A stretch of DNA of 64,000 nt from Castellaniella defragrans_A (GTDB lineage Bacteria; Pseudomonadota; Gammaproteobacteria; Burkholderiales; Burkholderiaceae_B): NCBI RefSeq assembly GCF_040394755.1, contig NZ_JBEBRQ010000006.1; one strand, given 5' to 3'. The notes under the pieces were generated by a model, which was not told where the DNA came from, made no database searches, and saw only the letters and a list, made by a program, of their open reading frames with translations. Shown here in pieces: positions 7,800-16,448 of this stretch. The number at the start of each line of letters is the position of its first letter. Position 1 is the first letter of the stretch. The position numbers and the translations under genes were made by a program.

Positions 7800-8681
7800 T
7801 CAATTTTCAAGACCTTCGCGCACCAAGCGAAAGCCCAGATTGCTGGGTGGCAGGCCGATCGAACAAGCGCCGTTGCGCGGATCACGAATGAAATCCGGCA
7901 GGGCGGCCACATGCGCGCCGCCCAGAACACGCACACCGCAGTTTTCGCGTGGCAGCAGCGGCAAGGTCCCCACCGTATAGCTGGCGAAACAGGTGTTGGT
8001 CCATTCCCATACATTGCCGCCAACATCCACCAGGCCCAGCGCATTGACACCGAAATGGCCGAAAGGCTGGGTCTGCTTGATGCGACCGCGGCTGCGCGAG
8101 TTCTCGCGCTCGTATTCGGCAAGCCAGCGCACGGCGGGATCATCGGGATCGGAAGGCAGGGGGCCATCCATGCGATAACGATCGGCGGCAGCACCCACCC
8201 ACTCGGTATAGTCGGGCAGGCGCCAGGTCTGGCCGGTCGCGGCCGACAGCCAGGCCGCATAGGCGGTGGCATCGGCCCAGCTCACACCGATGGCCGGCAG
8301 ATCCGGGGCCTGGAGATCGCGGAAACCCTTATCCAGACGTTTGCAAGCGGCCGCCTGCACGCAGCGGGCGTATTCGGCCTGGCTGACCTGGCGGCTCATG
8401 ATGACCCGCCCGGACGGTGCCGTGGCATCGACGATGGGAGGATCGACCGGCGTGCCCCGATCCAGGAACTCACCGGGCACCTGCAGCTTGAACGTACTTG
8501 CGGGAATGGGAATCATGCGCAGGTCGGCCGAAACGATCGGCATCCCGGGAGCAGCATCCCCTCCCGCCACCTCGGGCAGGGGAGATTTTCCGGCAGCCGC
8601 CGCCGGGAATATCACCGCGACGGCCAGGCCGGCCAGCGTCCAGCGTCCGAGCAATCCTCGCGCGCGCATCAAGGTCTTCAT
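7800..8681 (-). CDS. nirV: NirV, formylglycine-generating-enzyme-like protein
   Basis: A 293-residue exported protein with a hydrophobic signal (about residues 5-30) and an FGE-sulfatase (SUMF1) domain, including WRLPDYTEWVGAAADRYRM, GLVDVGGNVWEWTN and the closing SNLGFRLVRE. NirV-type proteins accompany copper nitrite reductases and have no settled biochemical role. Conversion of a Cys to formylglycine, as in true FGE, is not implied. The ATG at 8681 starts the signal peptide; in-frame starts at 8693 and GTG 8717 are possible. Here it lies upstream of nirK, whereas nirK-nirV is the order I would expect. A palindromic TTG-N8-CAA site lies just upstream. Confidence 0.9.
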   Translation of the reverse strand: MKTLMRARGLLGRWTLAGLAVAVIFPAAAAGKSPLPEVAGGDAAPGMPIVSADLRMIPIPASTFKLQVPGEFLDRGTPVDPPIVDATAPSGRVIMSRQVSQAEYARCVQAAACKRLDKGFRDLQAPDLPAIGVSWADATAYAAWLSAATGQTWRLPDYTEWVGAAADRYRMDGPLPSDPDDPAVRWLAEYERENSRSRGRIKQTQPFGHFGVNALGLVDVGGNVWEWTNTCFASYTVGTLPLLPRENCGVRVLGGAHVAALPDFIRDPRNGACSIGLPPSNLGFRLVREGLEN

Positions 8682-8736
8682 AGGGCAATCCATTATCGGT
8701 ATCGCCCCATTGGACACGCTTTCACCCGCGAATACC

Positions 8737-8750
8737 TTGTGCTAGCGCAA
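8737..8750 (-). promoter_or_regulatory. NnrR/FNR-type palindrome upstream of nirV
   Basis: The minus strand reads TTGCGCTAGCACAA, a near-perfect palindrome that fits the NnrR-type pattern TTGCG-N4-CACAA as I recall it from Rhodobacter. It shares the CTAG core and TTG/CAA ends with the site before nirK. Its centre lies about 62 bases upstream of the nirV ATG, suitable for class II activation. Confidence 0.65.
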
Positions 8751-8773
8751 ATGCGCACTCAATCAGCGCGTGG

Positions 8774-9589
8774 TCAACACCCCCGCCATTGCGGCGGCCG
8801 CTTTTCGATGAAGGCATCGATGCCCTCGCCCACGTCCTCGGCCATCATGTTGCCAGCCATGACCTCGGCGGCATACTCGTAGGCCTGCTCGAGGCCCATG
8901 CCGAGCTGGCGCCGCACCATGGACTTGCCGATGCGTACCGCCAGAGGGCTCTTGGCCTTGATCGCATCGACCAGGCCGCCGACGGCGGCATCCAGTTCGT
9001 CATCAGGCACGACCTGATTCACCAGGCCATAGGCCTGGGCCTGCCCGGCGCTGACGAAACGCCCCGTCACCAGCATCTCGAAGGCATTTTTCAAGGAAAC
9101 ATTGCGCGTCAGCGCCACGGCGGGCGTCGAGCAGAACAAGCCGACGTTGATTCCGGACACCGCGAAACGGGCGCTGGCCGAGGCCACGGCCAGATCGCAG
9201 CTCGCCACGAGCTGGCAACCGGCCGCGGTGGCCGTGCCATGGACGCGCGCGATGACCGGCACCGGGCACTGCACGATCGCCTGCATCAGACCGCCACACT
9301 GGCGAAACAGCGACAGGTAGTAATCCCGGTCGCCGGCATGGCTGCGCATTTGCTTGAGGTCATGTCCGGCGCAGAACGCGCGGCCGCGCGCCGCCACCAC
9401 GATGGCCCGCAAGGCCTCGTCATGCGCGCAATCCTCGAACGCCGCCCGCAGGGCCGCGAGGACCTCCTCGGACAGCGCATTGAACTGCTCGGGCCGGTTC
9501 AGCGTCAGGGTCAGCACCCCATCCTGGCGATCCGCCAGGATGGGGTGCTGCGCGTCCGGATTCCCGCTGTTCTCGATCGCTTGACTCAT
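8774..9589 (-). CDS. Enoyl-CoA hydratase/isomerase family protein
   Basis: A 271-residue crotonase-fold protein. Oxyanion-hole motifs are visible in FCAGHDLKQM and in HGTATAAGCQLVASCDLAVAS, and the C-terminal ATSL-type helices are complete. It resembles the ECHDC3-like branch, in which the two catalytic Glu of mitochondrial enoyl-CoA hydratase are not both obvious, so the reaction (hydration, isomerisation or thioesterase-like) is uncertain. GAGGAGGGCC gives a strong RBS. It stands where lipA usually follows lipB, 73 bases after lipB on the same strand. Confidence 0.85.
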   Translation of the reverse strand: MSQAIENSGNPDAQHPILADRQDGVLTLTLNRPEQFNALSEEVLAALRAAFEDCAHDEALRAIVVAARGRAFCAGHDLKQMRSHAGDRDYYLSLFRQCGGLMQAIVQCPVPVIARVHGTATAAGCQLVASCDLAVASASARFAVSGINVGLFCSTPAVALTRNVSLKNAFEMLVTGRFVSAGQAQAYGLVNQVVPDDELDAAVGGLVDAIKAKSPLAVRIGKSMVRRQLGMGLEQAYEYAAEVMAGNMMAEDVGEGIDAFIEKRPPQWRGC

Positions 9590-9662
9590 GCTCTTGGCCC
9601 TCCTCGAATGGTCTCGACGGGCCGATGCCCATCCCTATATTAGTGTGAGTCCATGCAGGATA

Positions 9663-10337
9663 TCAGCGTCCCGCCTCGACGGAAATACGCTCCCAGGCGC
9701 GTGCAAACCCGGTTGCCAGCCGCTCGCCGACCTCGGCCGGATCGGCCGCCACCCCGCAAGCCGCCATGTCCACCGTCCGCAATCCCTCGTAGCCGCAGGG
9801 ATTGATGCCCAGGAAAGGCCGCAGGTCCATGTCGACGTTCAGGGCCACGCCATGATAGGCGCAGCCGTTGCGCACCTTGATGCCCAGGGCCGCGATCTTG
9901 GCGAGATCCGGGCCGCAAGGCTCGAGCAGCGCCTGCGCGGGCACGTAGATTCCCGGCGCGCCCGCCTTGCGGCAGGCGCCGGCCACCCCGTACTCTGCAA
10001 GCAATTCCAACACGACATCCTCGAGCAAGGCGACGAATTCCTTGACGAACACATGCCGCCGGCGTAAATCGACCAGCGTGTACAGGACGGCCTGCCCCGG
10101 GCCGTGATAGGTCACCTGACCACCGCGATTGCAATGCACGACCGGGATGTTCCCGGGGTTGAGCACGTGTTCCGGCCGGCCGGCCTGCCCCAGCGTGTAG
10201 ACCGGCGCATGTTCGACCAGCCAGAGCTCGTCCGGCGTCGACGGCCCGCGCGACTCGGTGAAAGCCTGCATCGCATGCCATACGGGCTCGTACTCGGCGG
10301 GGCGCGGCAGGCGCCGGATCTTGATTTGGGATGACAT
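9663..10337 (-). CDS. lipB: Octanoyl-[ACP]:protein N-octanoyltransferase LipB
   Basis: A 224-residue lipoyl(octanoyl) transferase. It moves octanoate from octanoyl-ACP to lipoyl domains of pyruvate and 2-oxoglutarate dehydrogenases and the glycine cleavage H protein. The signature RGGQVTYHGPGQ (about residues 71-82) and the catalytic pair Lys154 (GIKVRNGCAYHG) and Cys181 (INPCGYEGL) are present. It follows the DUF493 gene by 16 bases in a four-gene minus-strand operon (dacC, class IV aminotransferase, ybeD-like, lipB). lipA, the next step, is not adjacent or in the window. Confidence 0.97.
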   Translation of the reverse strand: MSSQIKIRRLPRPAEYEPVWHAMQAFTESRGPSTPDELWLVEHAPVYTLGQAGRPEHVLNPGNIPVVHCNRGGQVTYHGPGQAVLYTLVDLRRRHVFVKEFVALLEDVVLELLAEYGVAGACRKAGAPGIYVPAQALLEPCGPDLAKIAALGIKVRNGCAYHGVALNVDMDLRPFLGINPCGYEGLRTVDMAACGVAADPAEVGERLATGFARAWERISVEAGR

Positions 10338-10353
10338 TGCGGCCCGGGCCCCG

Positions 10354-10629
10354 TCAGAGGACTACGGACACCATCTCGTGCCCGTGCAGCGCCTGGTACA
10401 GCGCATCGAGCTGCTCGCGCGACTCGACTCGCACAAGCAGCGTCAGGCCGACGTAATTGCCGCGGCCGCTGGGCCGAATCTCGATGGTGCCAGGGTCGAA
10501 GCCCGGATCGAAAGTCCGCGCCACTTCGGCCATGACGCGGGCGAAATCCTCATGCGCGCGCCCCATCACCTTGATGGGAAAATCACAGGGATAGACGATC
10601 AGAGATTCTTCGGGTGGGATCGATTTCAT
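10354..10629 (-). CDS. DUF493/YbeD family protein
   Basis: A 91-residue small alpha/beta protein of the YbeD family (ACT-like fold), commonly found between dacA/dacC and lipB in proteobacteria. It begins ESLIVYPCDFPIKVMG, a typical family start, and ends with LYQALHGHEMVSVVL. Its ATG overlaps the stop of the preceding aminotransferase (ATGA), indicating translational coupling. YbeD has been proposed to be regulatory in lipoate metabolism or protein turnover; no activity can be read from the sequence. Confidence 0.93.
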   Translation of the reverse strand: MKSIPPEESLIVYPCDFPIKVMGRAHEDFARVMAEVARTFDPGFDPGTIEIRPSGRGNYVGLTLLVRVESREQLDALYQALHGHEMVSVVL

Positions 10630-11489
10630 AAAACGGCGATCGCCTCGTCATAAGCAGCGCGCAGCGCACGATAGACGGGCCCCGGCCGGCCCGTGCCGAC
10701 GGGACGCCCGTCGTGCCACAGGATGGGCACGACCTCTTTGGTGGCCGAGGTCAACATCAATTCATCCGCGCCCGCCACCTCATCACGCGTAATTGAACGG
10801 GCCTCGAAAGGAATGCCGCAAGCCTGGGCGAGCTCCGCGAGCAAGCCGTAGCGCACGCCTTCGAGGATGTGATGATCGAGGACCGGCCCCAGCAATACCC
10901 CCTGGCGCACCACCCAGATATTGGCCGCCGAGGCCTCGCTGAGCAGACCATCGCGGAACTGAATCACATCATCGACGCCCGCCTCGACGGCCGCCTGTTT
11001 GGCGAGCACATTGCCCAGCAACGACACGGATTTGATATCGCAGCGATGCCAGCGGATGTCCTCGAGGCTGATCGTGCGCAGGCCGGTTTCGCGGACCTCG
11101 CCGACGCGCTCGAACGGCGCCACCATGCAAAAGATTGTCGGCCGCACGCCCGCAGGGAAAGGATGGTCGCGCCGGGCCACGCCCCGCGTCACCTGCAGAT
11201 AAACCATGACGTCGCGGTCGCGGCCCTCGCGCGCCAGCATATCGAGGATCAAGCGTTCCCAGTCACCCCGGGACCAGCCCGTCTCCAGACTGACTGCCTT
11301 CAGGCTGCGCAGCAGGCGGGCCAGATGGCCCGCCATGCGAAACGGCCTGCCCCGATAGGCCGGCACGACCTCATAGATACCGTCGCCGAAGATGAACCCC
11401 CGATCGAGCACAGAGATCCTGGCATCCCCCAGGCGGATGTACTCACCGTTCAAATAAACGATGCTGTCGTTGTCGACGTCCGGAATCAT
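10626..11489 (-). CDS. D-amino acid aminotransferase-like class IV aminotransferase
   Basis: A 287-residue fold-type IV PLP enzyme. The PLP Lys is Lys153 (DIKSVSLLGN) and the pyridine-nitrogen Glu is Glu185 (GLLSEASAAN). The N-terminal VYLNGEYIRLGDARISVLDRG and FGDGIYEV match D-alanine aminotransferases, although branched-chain and aminodeoxychorismate lyase relatives share these motifs. Its place directly after the D,D-carboxypeptidase gene (33 bases) suggests use of released D-alanine, and the operon position is conserved in Burkholderiales. It overlaps the ybeD-like gene by four bases. Confidence 0.9.
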   Translation of the reverse strand: MIPDVDNDSIVYLNGEYIRLGDARISVLDRGFIFGDGIYEVVPAYRGRPFRMAGHLARLLRSLKAVSLETGWSRGDWERLILDMLAREGRDRDVMVYLQVTRGVARRDHPFPAGVRPTIFCMVAPFERVGEVRETGLRTISLEDIRWHRCDIKSVSLLGNVLAKQAAVEAGVDDVIQFRDGLLSEASAANIWVVRQGVLLGPVLDHHILEGVRYGLLAELAQACGIPFEARSITRDEVAGADELMLTSATKEVVPILWHDGRPVGTGRPGPVYRALRAAYDEAIAVL

Positions 11490-11522
11490 GGCTCGGGTTT
11501 CAGGCGCACAGATCGATGGAAA

Positions 11523-12743
11523 TCACTGGAACATCAGCCGAACCTTGTCGGTCAGCCGCCCGAAGAACCCCGCCTCGGCAACCGCCGTCTCGACCTGCAG
11601 GGGGATGATCTTGAGCGTCTTGTCGTCCAGGGACACCCGCAGGCTGCCCATTTCGTCGCCTTTGGCCAGCGGCGCCAGCAGGGGCTGGGTGTAATGAGCC
11701 ACCGACTGAATGGCATCGGCGCGCCCGCGCGGCACGGTCACCCACAAGGTATCCCGCACGCCCAACCCGACGGTATCGGCTTCGCCTTCCCAGACCCGGG
11801 CCTGGACCGCCGCCTGTCCCGGGGCCAGCAGCTGCACGGTGTCGAAATTCTTGAAGCTCCAGTTCAGCAACTTGAGGCTGCTCTCGGTACGCGCGGCATC
11901 ACTGGCCGCCCCCACCACCACCGCCACCACCCGGCGGCCGTCGCGCAGCGCGGTGGATACCAGGCAATAACCAGCGGACTGGGTATGGCCGGTCTTCAGG
12001 CCATCGACCGTCTCATCAGCCCACAGCAGGCGGTTGCGGTTGCTCTGCTTGATCTTGTTGTAGGTGAACTCACGCTGGCTGTAATAGTGCGTGTATTGGG
12101 GAAAGCGGCTGACCAGCTCGCGGGCCAGGCTTGCCAAGTCCCCGACCGTCGTCATGTGGTCCGGATCGGGCAGCCCGGTGGAATTGGTGAAGTGCGTGTG
12201 CTTCAGGCCGATACGCGCCGCCTGCTCGTTCATCATGGCCGCGAAGGCCGATTCGCTGCCGGCGACCGCCTCGGCCAGGGCCACGGTGGCGTCGTTGCCC
12301 GACTGCACGATCAGGCCCTGCAACAGCTCGTCGACCGTCACATCCGTGTTCGGATCGATGAACATCCGCGACCCCTCGGTCTTCCAGGCCTTCTCGGACA
12401 CGTGCACCTTCTGGTCCAGTTTCAGACGGCCGCCGTCCAAGGCCTCGAAGATCACATAGGCCGACATCAGCTTGGTCAGCGAAGCGGGCTCGACCGGCTC
12501 ATCGGGACTCTGGGCGGCGATTACCTGACCACTGGTCGCATCGAGCGTGATCCAGGCCTTGGCGCCCAGCGTGGGAGCGGGAATGTTCGAGAGCTCGCTG
12601 ATGGTCGCCACCCGGTCCGCGGGTGGCGCCTCGCCCGTTCCCTGGGCGGGCGCCAGGGCGGGGGCGAGCAGGGCGCACGCAAGGGCGAAACGCGCGAATG
12701 AAGAACGGAATGTCGGCAGGGGCGAAAGCGTCATCATGAACAT
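11523..12743 (-). CDS. dacC: D-alanyl-D-alanine carboxypeptidase (PBP5/6 type)
   Basis: A 406-residue low-molecular-mass penicillin-binding protein that trims the terminal D-Ala of peptidoglycan pentapeptides in the periplasm. Signal peptide about residues 10-35 (ALACALLAPALAPAQ). Catalytic motifs: Ser88-x-x-Lys91 (SLTK), Ser148-Gly-Asn150 and Lys250-Thr-Gly (KTGHT). The C-terminal PBP5_C domain precedes an amphipathic anchor (FFGRLTDKVRLMF). I start at the first of three close ATGs (12743, 12737, 12734); upstream in-frame sequence is not signal-like. It heads the operon with the class IV aminotransferase, ybeD and lipB. Whether it is dacA or dacC by name is conventional. Confidence 0.95.
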   Translation of the reverse strand: MFMMTLSPLPTFRSSFARFALACALLAPALAPAQGTGEAPPADRVATISELSNIPAPTLGAKAWITLDATSGQVIAAQSPDEPVEPASLTKLMSAYVIFEALDGGRLKLDQKVHVSEKAWKTEGSRMFIDPNTDVTVDELLQGLIVQSGNDATVALAEAVAGSESAFAAMMNEQAARIGLKHTHFTNSTGLPDPDHMTTVGDLASLARELVSRFPQYTHYYSQREFTYNKIKQSNRNRLLWADETVDGLKTGHTQSAGYCLVSTALRDGRRVVAVVVGAASDAARTESSLKLLNWSFKNFDTVQLLAPGQAAVQARVWEGEADTVGLGVRDTLWVTVPRGRADAIQSVAHYTQPLLAPLAKGDEMGSLRVSLDDKTLKIIPLQVETAVAEAGFFGRLTDKVRLMFQ

Positions 12744-12931
12744 GAAATGAGATCTTCGGTCAGGTGATGGAACACCGGCCATTATAGGCAGCGGCATTCC
12801 CGGGCCTATGGCACGACGGCCCTCGAAATCGAGACAAAAAGCAAAAAACTGCAACGGGGCTCGCCGCCTCGACATTGGCAACCCCCGAAGGACGCCCGGA
12901 ACCGCCCGCAAGGACGGAACGCCTGATTGAG

Positions 12932-13588
12932 CTAGCGACGTCCGGCTAGGCCATACAGACTGGATTCCACAATTCCCCTCAGGATCAGGAGCTTGCCATG
13001 AAAGAAATGGCCGGCATCGGGCACCACCGTCACCGGCAACTGCCGGGCCCTGGCGAAATCCATCCCCTCGGCCAGCGCAATGACCTCATCGTGCTCGCCG
13101 TGCACCAGCAGCGTGTCGCCCGGCACCGTGACCGTGCGAAAACGAAAGCGCTCGACGGCGCAACCGATCAGGATCAGGCGATCGGGCAAGGGCATCCCGC
13201 GATCCGCAAGCTCGGCATACAATTGGGCGGCGACAGCCGTGCCGAAAGAGAACCCGGCCAGCACCCAGGGACCGCTGGCAACCTGGGGCCAGGCCTCGAT
13301 GAACTGCTCGACCAACAGACGCATATCCGTGGTTTCGCCTACAGCGCGGTCGAAAACCCCCGCCGAGGCCCCCACGCCGCGGAAATCAGGCCGCAACGCC
13401 ATCAACCCATGCTGTACGCAGGCCCGGGCCACGGTGGTGACGATCTTGTTGTCGCGCGCACCGCCATGCAGGGGATGGGGGTGCAGGACCAAAGCCCAGC
13501 CCGAAGGCTCATCCTCCGGCAGGTCCAGGATGCAGTCGATGGCACCGACCGCGCCCTGGAATGTCGCTTTCTGGGTACGCAACAACAT
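12932..13588 (-). CDS. Alpha/beta hydrolase (CocE/DUF3530-like small serine hydrolase)
   Basis: A 218-residue cytoplasmic alpha/beta hydrolase. The oxyanion region HPHPLHGGARDNK is characteristic of the YfbR/COG2945 group. The nucleophile elbow is GFSFGT, the acid lies in HGEHDEV and the catalytic His in DAGHFFHGKL. Substrate unknown; relatives are called dienelactone hydrolase-like or steryl acetyl hydrolase-like without firm evidence. It is divergent from birA, with about 70 bases between, and separated from the dac operon by a gap of about 190 bases with no recognisable gene. Confidence 0.85.
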   Translation of the reverse strand: MLLRTQKATFQGAVGAIDCILDLPEDEPSGWALVLHPHPLHGGARDNKIVTTVARACVQHGLMALRPDFRGVGASAGVFDRAVGETTDMRLLVEQFIEAWPQVASGPWVLAGFSFGTAVAAQLYAELADRGMPLPDRLILIGCAVERFRFRTVTVPGDTLLVHGEHDEVIALAEGMDFARARQLPVTVVPDAGHFFHGKLLILRGIVESSLYGLAGRR

Positions 13589-13660
13589 TTTGTCAAGAAT
13601 CCTTTACACCGACCGGCATACGATACGCAAAGCGTCCCATTCTATATGACAGGCGACCGG

Positions 13661-14524
13661 ATGGACCATGAAAACTTCGAATTCCCGCCCACGCCAGAGG
13701 CCATGGCCGAAGGGTTGCGGACAGCGCTTCCCGGCGCCTGGCGCATCGATTGGGTCGAGCGCACTGGATCCACCAACGCCGACCTGCTGGCGCAGGCCCG
13801 GCATAACGCCGGCATTCCCGCGCGCCCCTGGCTGCTGGGCTGCCACCTGCAGGAACAGGGGCGCGGACGCGCCGGACGCACCTGGCAAAACCGGCGGGGA
13901 GCCAATTTGATGTTCTCGTGCGCCTTCGACATCTTCCTGCCGGCCCGGCAACTGCCCACGCTGGCGCCCCTCATCGGCACATCTTCCTGTGAAACCCTGC
14001 GCGGCCTGCTCGGGCAGGACACCCGCAAGCGCCTGCTGATGAAATGGCCCAACGACCTGCTATGGGATCAGGGAAAGCTCGTCGGCATCCTGATCGAAAC
14101 CACGCGCGCGGGCACCGCCACGGCGCCCGATCATTTCATCGTCATCATCGGACTGGGCCTGAACCTGCGCGACGCCCGCGCCCTGAGCCAGTCCCTGAGC
14201 CGCCAGGTCTCGGACTGGGCCGGCATCGCCGCAGCCGATCCCCTCGCGGGCCAGATCGACGCGGTCACCCTGGTCGCGCGCCTGGCGCGCGCCTGGTACG
14301 ACGATCTCAACCGCGTGACCGCGCGCGGCTTCAAAGGCCTGGCGACGCGCTATGCCAAGGTCGACGCCCTGGAAGGCCAGCATCTGGACGTCCTGGATGA
14401 CGGCCGCCTGCTGTACACCGGCATCGCCTGCGGCATCGATGCCGAGGGGCGGCTGCTGCTGCGCAACGCCCAAGGCGAGATTGCCGTATCGGTCGGCGAA
14501 GTCTCCGTCAGGGCACGCCCATGA
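13661..14524 (+). CDS. birA: Biotin-[acetyl-CoA carboxylase] ligase BirA
   Basis: A 287-residue biotin protein ligase that makes biotinyl-AMP and biotinylates AccB. The catalytic domain shows STNADLL, the biotinyl-AMP loop GRGRAGRTWQNRRGANLMFS and KWPNDLLWDQGKLVGILIET, with a C-terminal SH3-like domain. There is no N-terminal DNA-binding HTH domain, so unlike E. coli BirA it is a monofunctional class I ligase and not a repressor. The ATG at 13661 gives a length fitting that class; an ATG at 13646 is in frame. It overlaps coaX by four bases. Confidence 0.95.
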   Translation: MDHENFEFPPTPEAMAEGLRTALPGAWRIDWVERTGSTNADLLAQARHNAGIPARPWLLGCHLQEQGRGRAGRTWQNRRGANLMFSCAFDIFLPARQLPTLAPLIGTSSCETLRGLLGQDTRKRLLMKWPNDLLWDQGKLVGILIETTRAGTATAPDHFIVIIGLGLNLRDARALSQSLSRQVSDWAGIAAADPLAGQIDAVTLVARLARAWYDDLNRVTARGFKGLATRYAKVDALEGQHLDVLDDGRLLYTGIACGIDAEGRLLLRNAQGEIAVSVGEVSVRARP

Positions 14525-15390
14525 ACAACAAGCCCTCCGTGGTCCTGTTGATCGATGCGGGCAATACCCGCGCCAAGTTCGGCTGGATCGATCTTGGGAA
14601 CGACGCGCGCGAAAGCCAGGCCCTCGCCCTGGATCACAGCCGGATCGACGACCTGGCGCCGCGGCTCGAGGCCCTGGACCTGCGGCCAACGCGCATCCTC
14701 GCCACCAACGTGGCGGGGCCCGCCATCGGACAGGCGCTGGACGCCCTCTGCCAGCGCCTGTTCAACCTGCCGGTGCAATGGCTCGATGGCCGCCACGGAC
14801 AAGACCTGCTGCACAATCACTACCGCAATGCCAACAGTCTGGGCGCGGACCGCTGGATGGGGCTGATCGGCCTGCTGCACCGGGTCCGCGAATACGCCGA
14901 CTGGACCTGTGGCGTGCCCATGCTCCTGGCGACCTTCGGCACCGCCACCACGCTGGACACCATCGCACTGCAAATCGATGAGGGCCAGCCCCGGGCGCAT
15001 TTTCTGGGAGGACTGATCCTGCCCGGCCCGATGCTGATGGCGCGCATGTTGGCCGAGCACACCGCCCACCTCCCCTTCGCGCAAGGCGAGCCTACCGACT
15101 ACCCGATCGACACCCACAATGCCATCAGCAGCGGAATCGCCGCCGCGCAAGCAGGCGCCCTGTTGCGTCAATGGCGCAACAGCCTCCAGATAGCACCCGG
15201 CTCGGCAGCCCGGGTATTCATCAGCGGCGGCGGCTGGCCGCTGGTGCGGCCCGAAGTCGAACTCGGCCTGGCGCGCGCCCAGGCCGATCTGGGCCTGCCG
15301 CCGCAGGCCGCCAGCCATCTGGCCAATCCGGTGCTCGATGGCCTGGCTCTCCTGGCCCGCGGGCCAGGGATCCCGTGCCAGGCCGGCTGA
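14521..15390 (+). CDS. coaX: Type III pantothenate kinase CoaX
   Basis: A 289-residue CoaX (Bvg accessory factor in Bordetella) that phosphorylates pantothenate in the first step of CoA synthesis. ASKHA-fold motifs: phosphate 1 loop LLIDAGNTRAKFGWID, GADRWMGLIGLL, and the phosphate 2 region TFGTATTLDTI followed by GGLILPGPMLM. It overlaps birA by ATGA, so biotin loading and CoA synthesis genes are translationally coupled. The gene order birA-coaX is common in betaproteobacteria. Type III kinases are not feedback-inhibited by CoA. Confidence 0.95.
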   Translation: MNNKPSVVLLIDAGNTRAKFGWIDLGNDARESQALALDHSRIDDLAPRLEALDLRPTRILATNVAGPAIGQALDALCQRLFNLPVQWLDGRHGQDLLHNHYRNANSLGADRWMGLIGLLHRVREYADWTCGVPMLLATFGTATTLDTIALQIDEGQPRAHFLGGLILPGPMLMARMLAEHTAHLPFAQGEPTDYPIDTHNAISSGIAAAQAGALLRQWRNSLQIAPGSAARVFISGGGWPLVRPEVELGLARAQADLGLPPQAASHLANPVLDGLALLARGPGIPCQAG

Positions 15391-15428
15391 TATACTGAGT
15401 ACAGGCTTTCAAACCCGCCACCGACCCC

Positions 15429-15605
15429 ATGCCCCTGCTCCTGACGCTTGCCATCCTGGTCAATGCCGTGCTTTTCGCCTTCGGCCACGGATTCTTCGGC
15501 ATCCCGCCCGTCGATCAGGGCCGCGATCCACGCCCTCTCTCGCAACGCAATCAGACCGCCATCACCCTCAGTCCTCCCATCGCGGCCGATACTACCCAAC
15601 CATGA
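15429..15605 (+). pseudogene. Truncated SPOR-protein relic between coaX and galU
   Basis: A 58-codon open frame starting MPLLLTLAILVNAVLFAFGH with a single membrane segment, then FGIPPVDQGRDPRPLSQRNQTAITL. In Bordetella-type genomes the gene after coaX encodes a longer SPOR-domain protein whose N-terminus looks like this from memory. Here the frame stops before any SPOR domain. Its TGA overlaps the galU ATG (ATGA), so it may survive as a coupling leader. It could also be a genuine small membrane protein; truncation is inferred. Confidence 0.5.
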
Positions 15606-16441
15606 AACCCATCCGCAAAGCCGTCTTTCCCGTCGCCGGCCTGGGAACGCGTTTCCTGCCCGCCACCAAGGCGATGCCCAAGGAAATGCTGCCCATCGTC
15701 GACAAGCCCCTGATCCAGTATGCCGTCGAGGAGGCCCTGGCCGCCGGCATCACCGAATTGATCTTCATCACCGGCCGCAACAAGCGGGCCATCGAGGATC
15801 ACTTCGACCGCGCCCCAGAACTCGAGGCCGAGCTCGAGGCCAAAGGCAAGCGGCCTCTGCTCGACATCGTGCGCAACGTCATTCCAGCGCACGTGAACTG
15901 CATCTACACCCGTCAGGCCGCGCCGCTGGGACTGGGGCATGCGGTGCTGTGCGCCGCGCCCATCATCGGCGACGAACCCTTCGCGGTCCTGCTGGCCGAC
16001 GACCTGCTGGACGCGCCGACCTCGGTGACGCGCCAGCTCGTGGACGCGGCCCACCGCCACAACGGCAGCATCCTCGCGATCCAGACCATTGCGCCCGAGG
16101 ACAGCAACAAGTACGGCATCATTGCCGGCACGCCCATCGATGCGCGCAACACGCGCGTCACGCGCATCGTGGAAAAACCCAAGCCCGAAAACGCCCCCTC
16201 CAACCAGGCCGTCGTCGGCCGGTATATCTTCGAACCCGAGATCTTCGACCATCTGCGCCGCACCCGCGCCGGCGTAGGCAGCGAAATCCAGCTCACCGAT
16301 GGCATCGCCGCCATGCTGGACTCGCGCGCCGTCTACGGCCACGCCTACCTGGGCGAACGCTACGACTGCGGCAGCAAGGAAGGCTTCTTCAAGGCGACCA
16401 CCGCGCTGGGCCGCAAATACCACGGGCTGGTTCCGGACTGA
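15602..16441 (+). CDS. galU: UTP-glucose-1-phosphate uridylyltransferase GalU
   Basis: A 279-residue nucleotidyltransferase making UDP-glucose for LPS, exopolysaccharide and galactose metabolism. The N-terminal signature KAVFPVAGLGTRFLPATKAM contains the nucleotide-binding G-x-G-T-R-F, followed by PKEMLPIVDKPLIQYAVEEA. EKPKPENAPSNQAVVGRYI and GERYDCGSKEGFFKATTA complete the bacterial GalU pattern. The ATG at 15602 gives the normal family length and overlaps the stop of the small upstream frame. It is probably the last gene of the birA-coaX unit. Confidence 0.97.
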   Translation: MKPIRKAVFPVAGLGTRFLPATKAMPKEMLPIVDKPLIQYAVEEALAAGITELIFITGRNKRAIEDHFDRAPELEAELEAKGKRPLLDIVRNVIPAHVNCIYTRQAAPLGLGHAVLCAAPIIGDEPFAVLLADDLLDAPTSVTRQLVDAAHRHNGSILAIQTIAPEDSNKYGIIAGTPIDARNTRVTRIVEKPKPENAPSNQAVVGRYIFEPEIFDHLRRTRAGVGSEIQLTDGIAAMLDSRAVYGHAYLGERYDCGSKEGFFKATTALGRKYHGLVPD

Positions 16442-16448
16442 GCGGACC

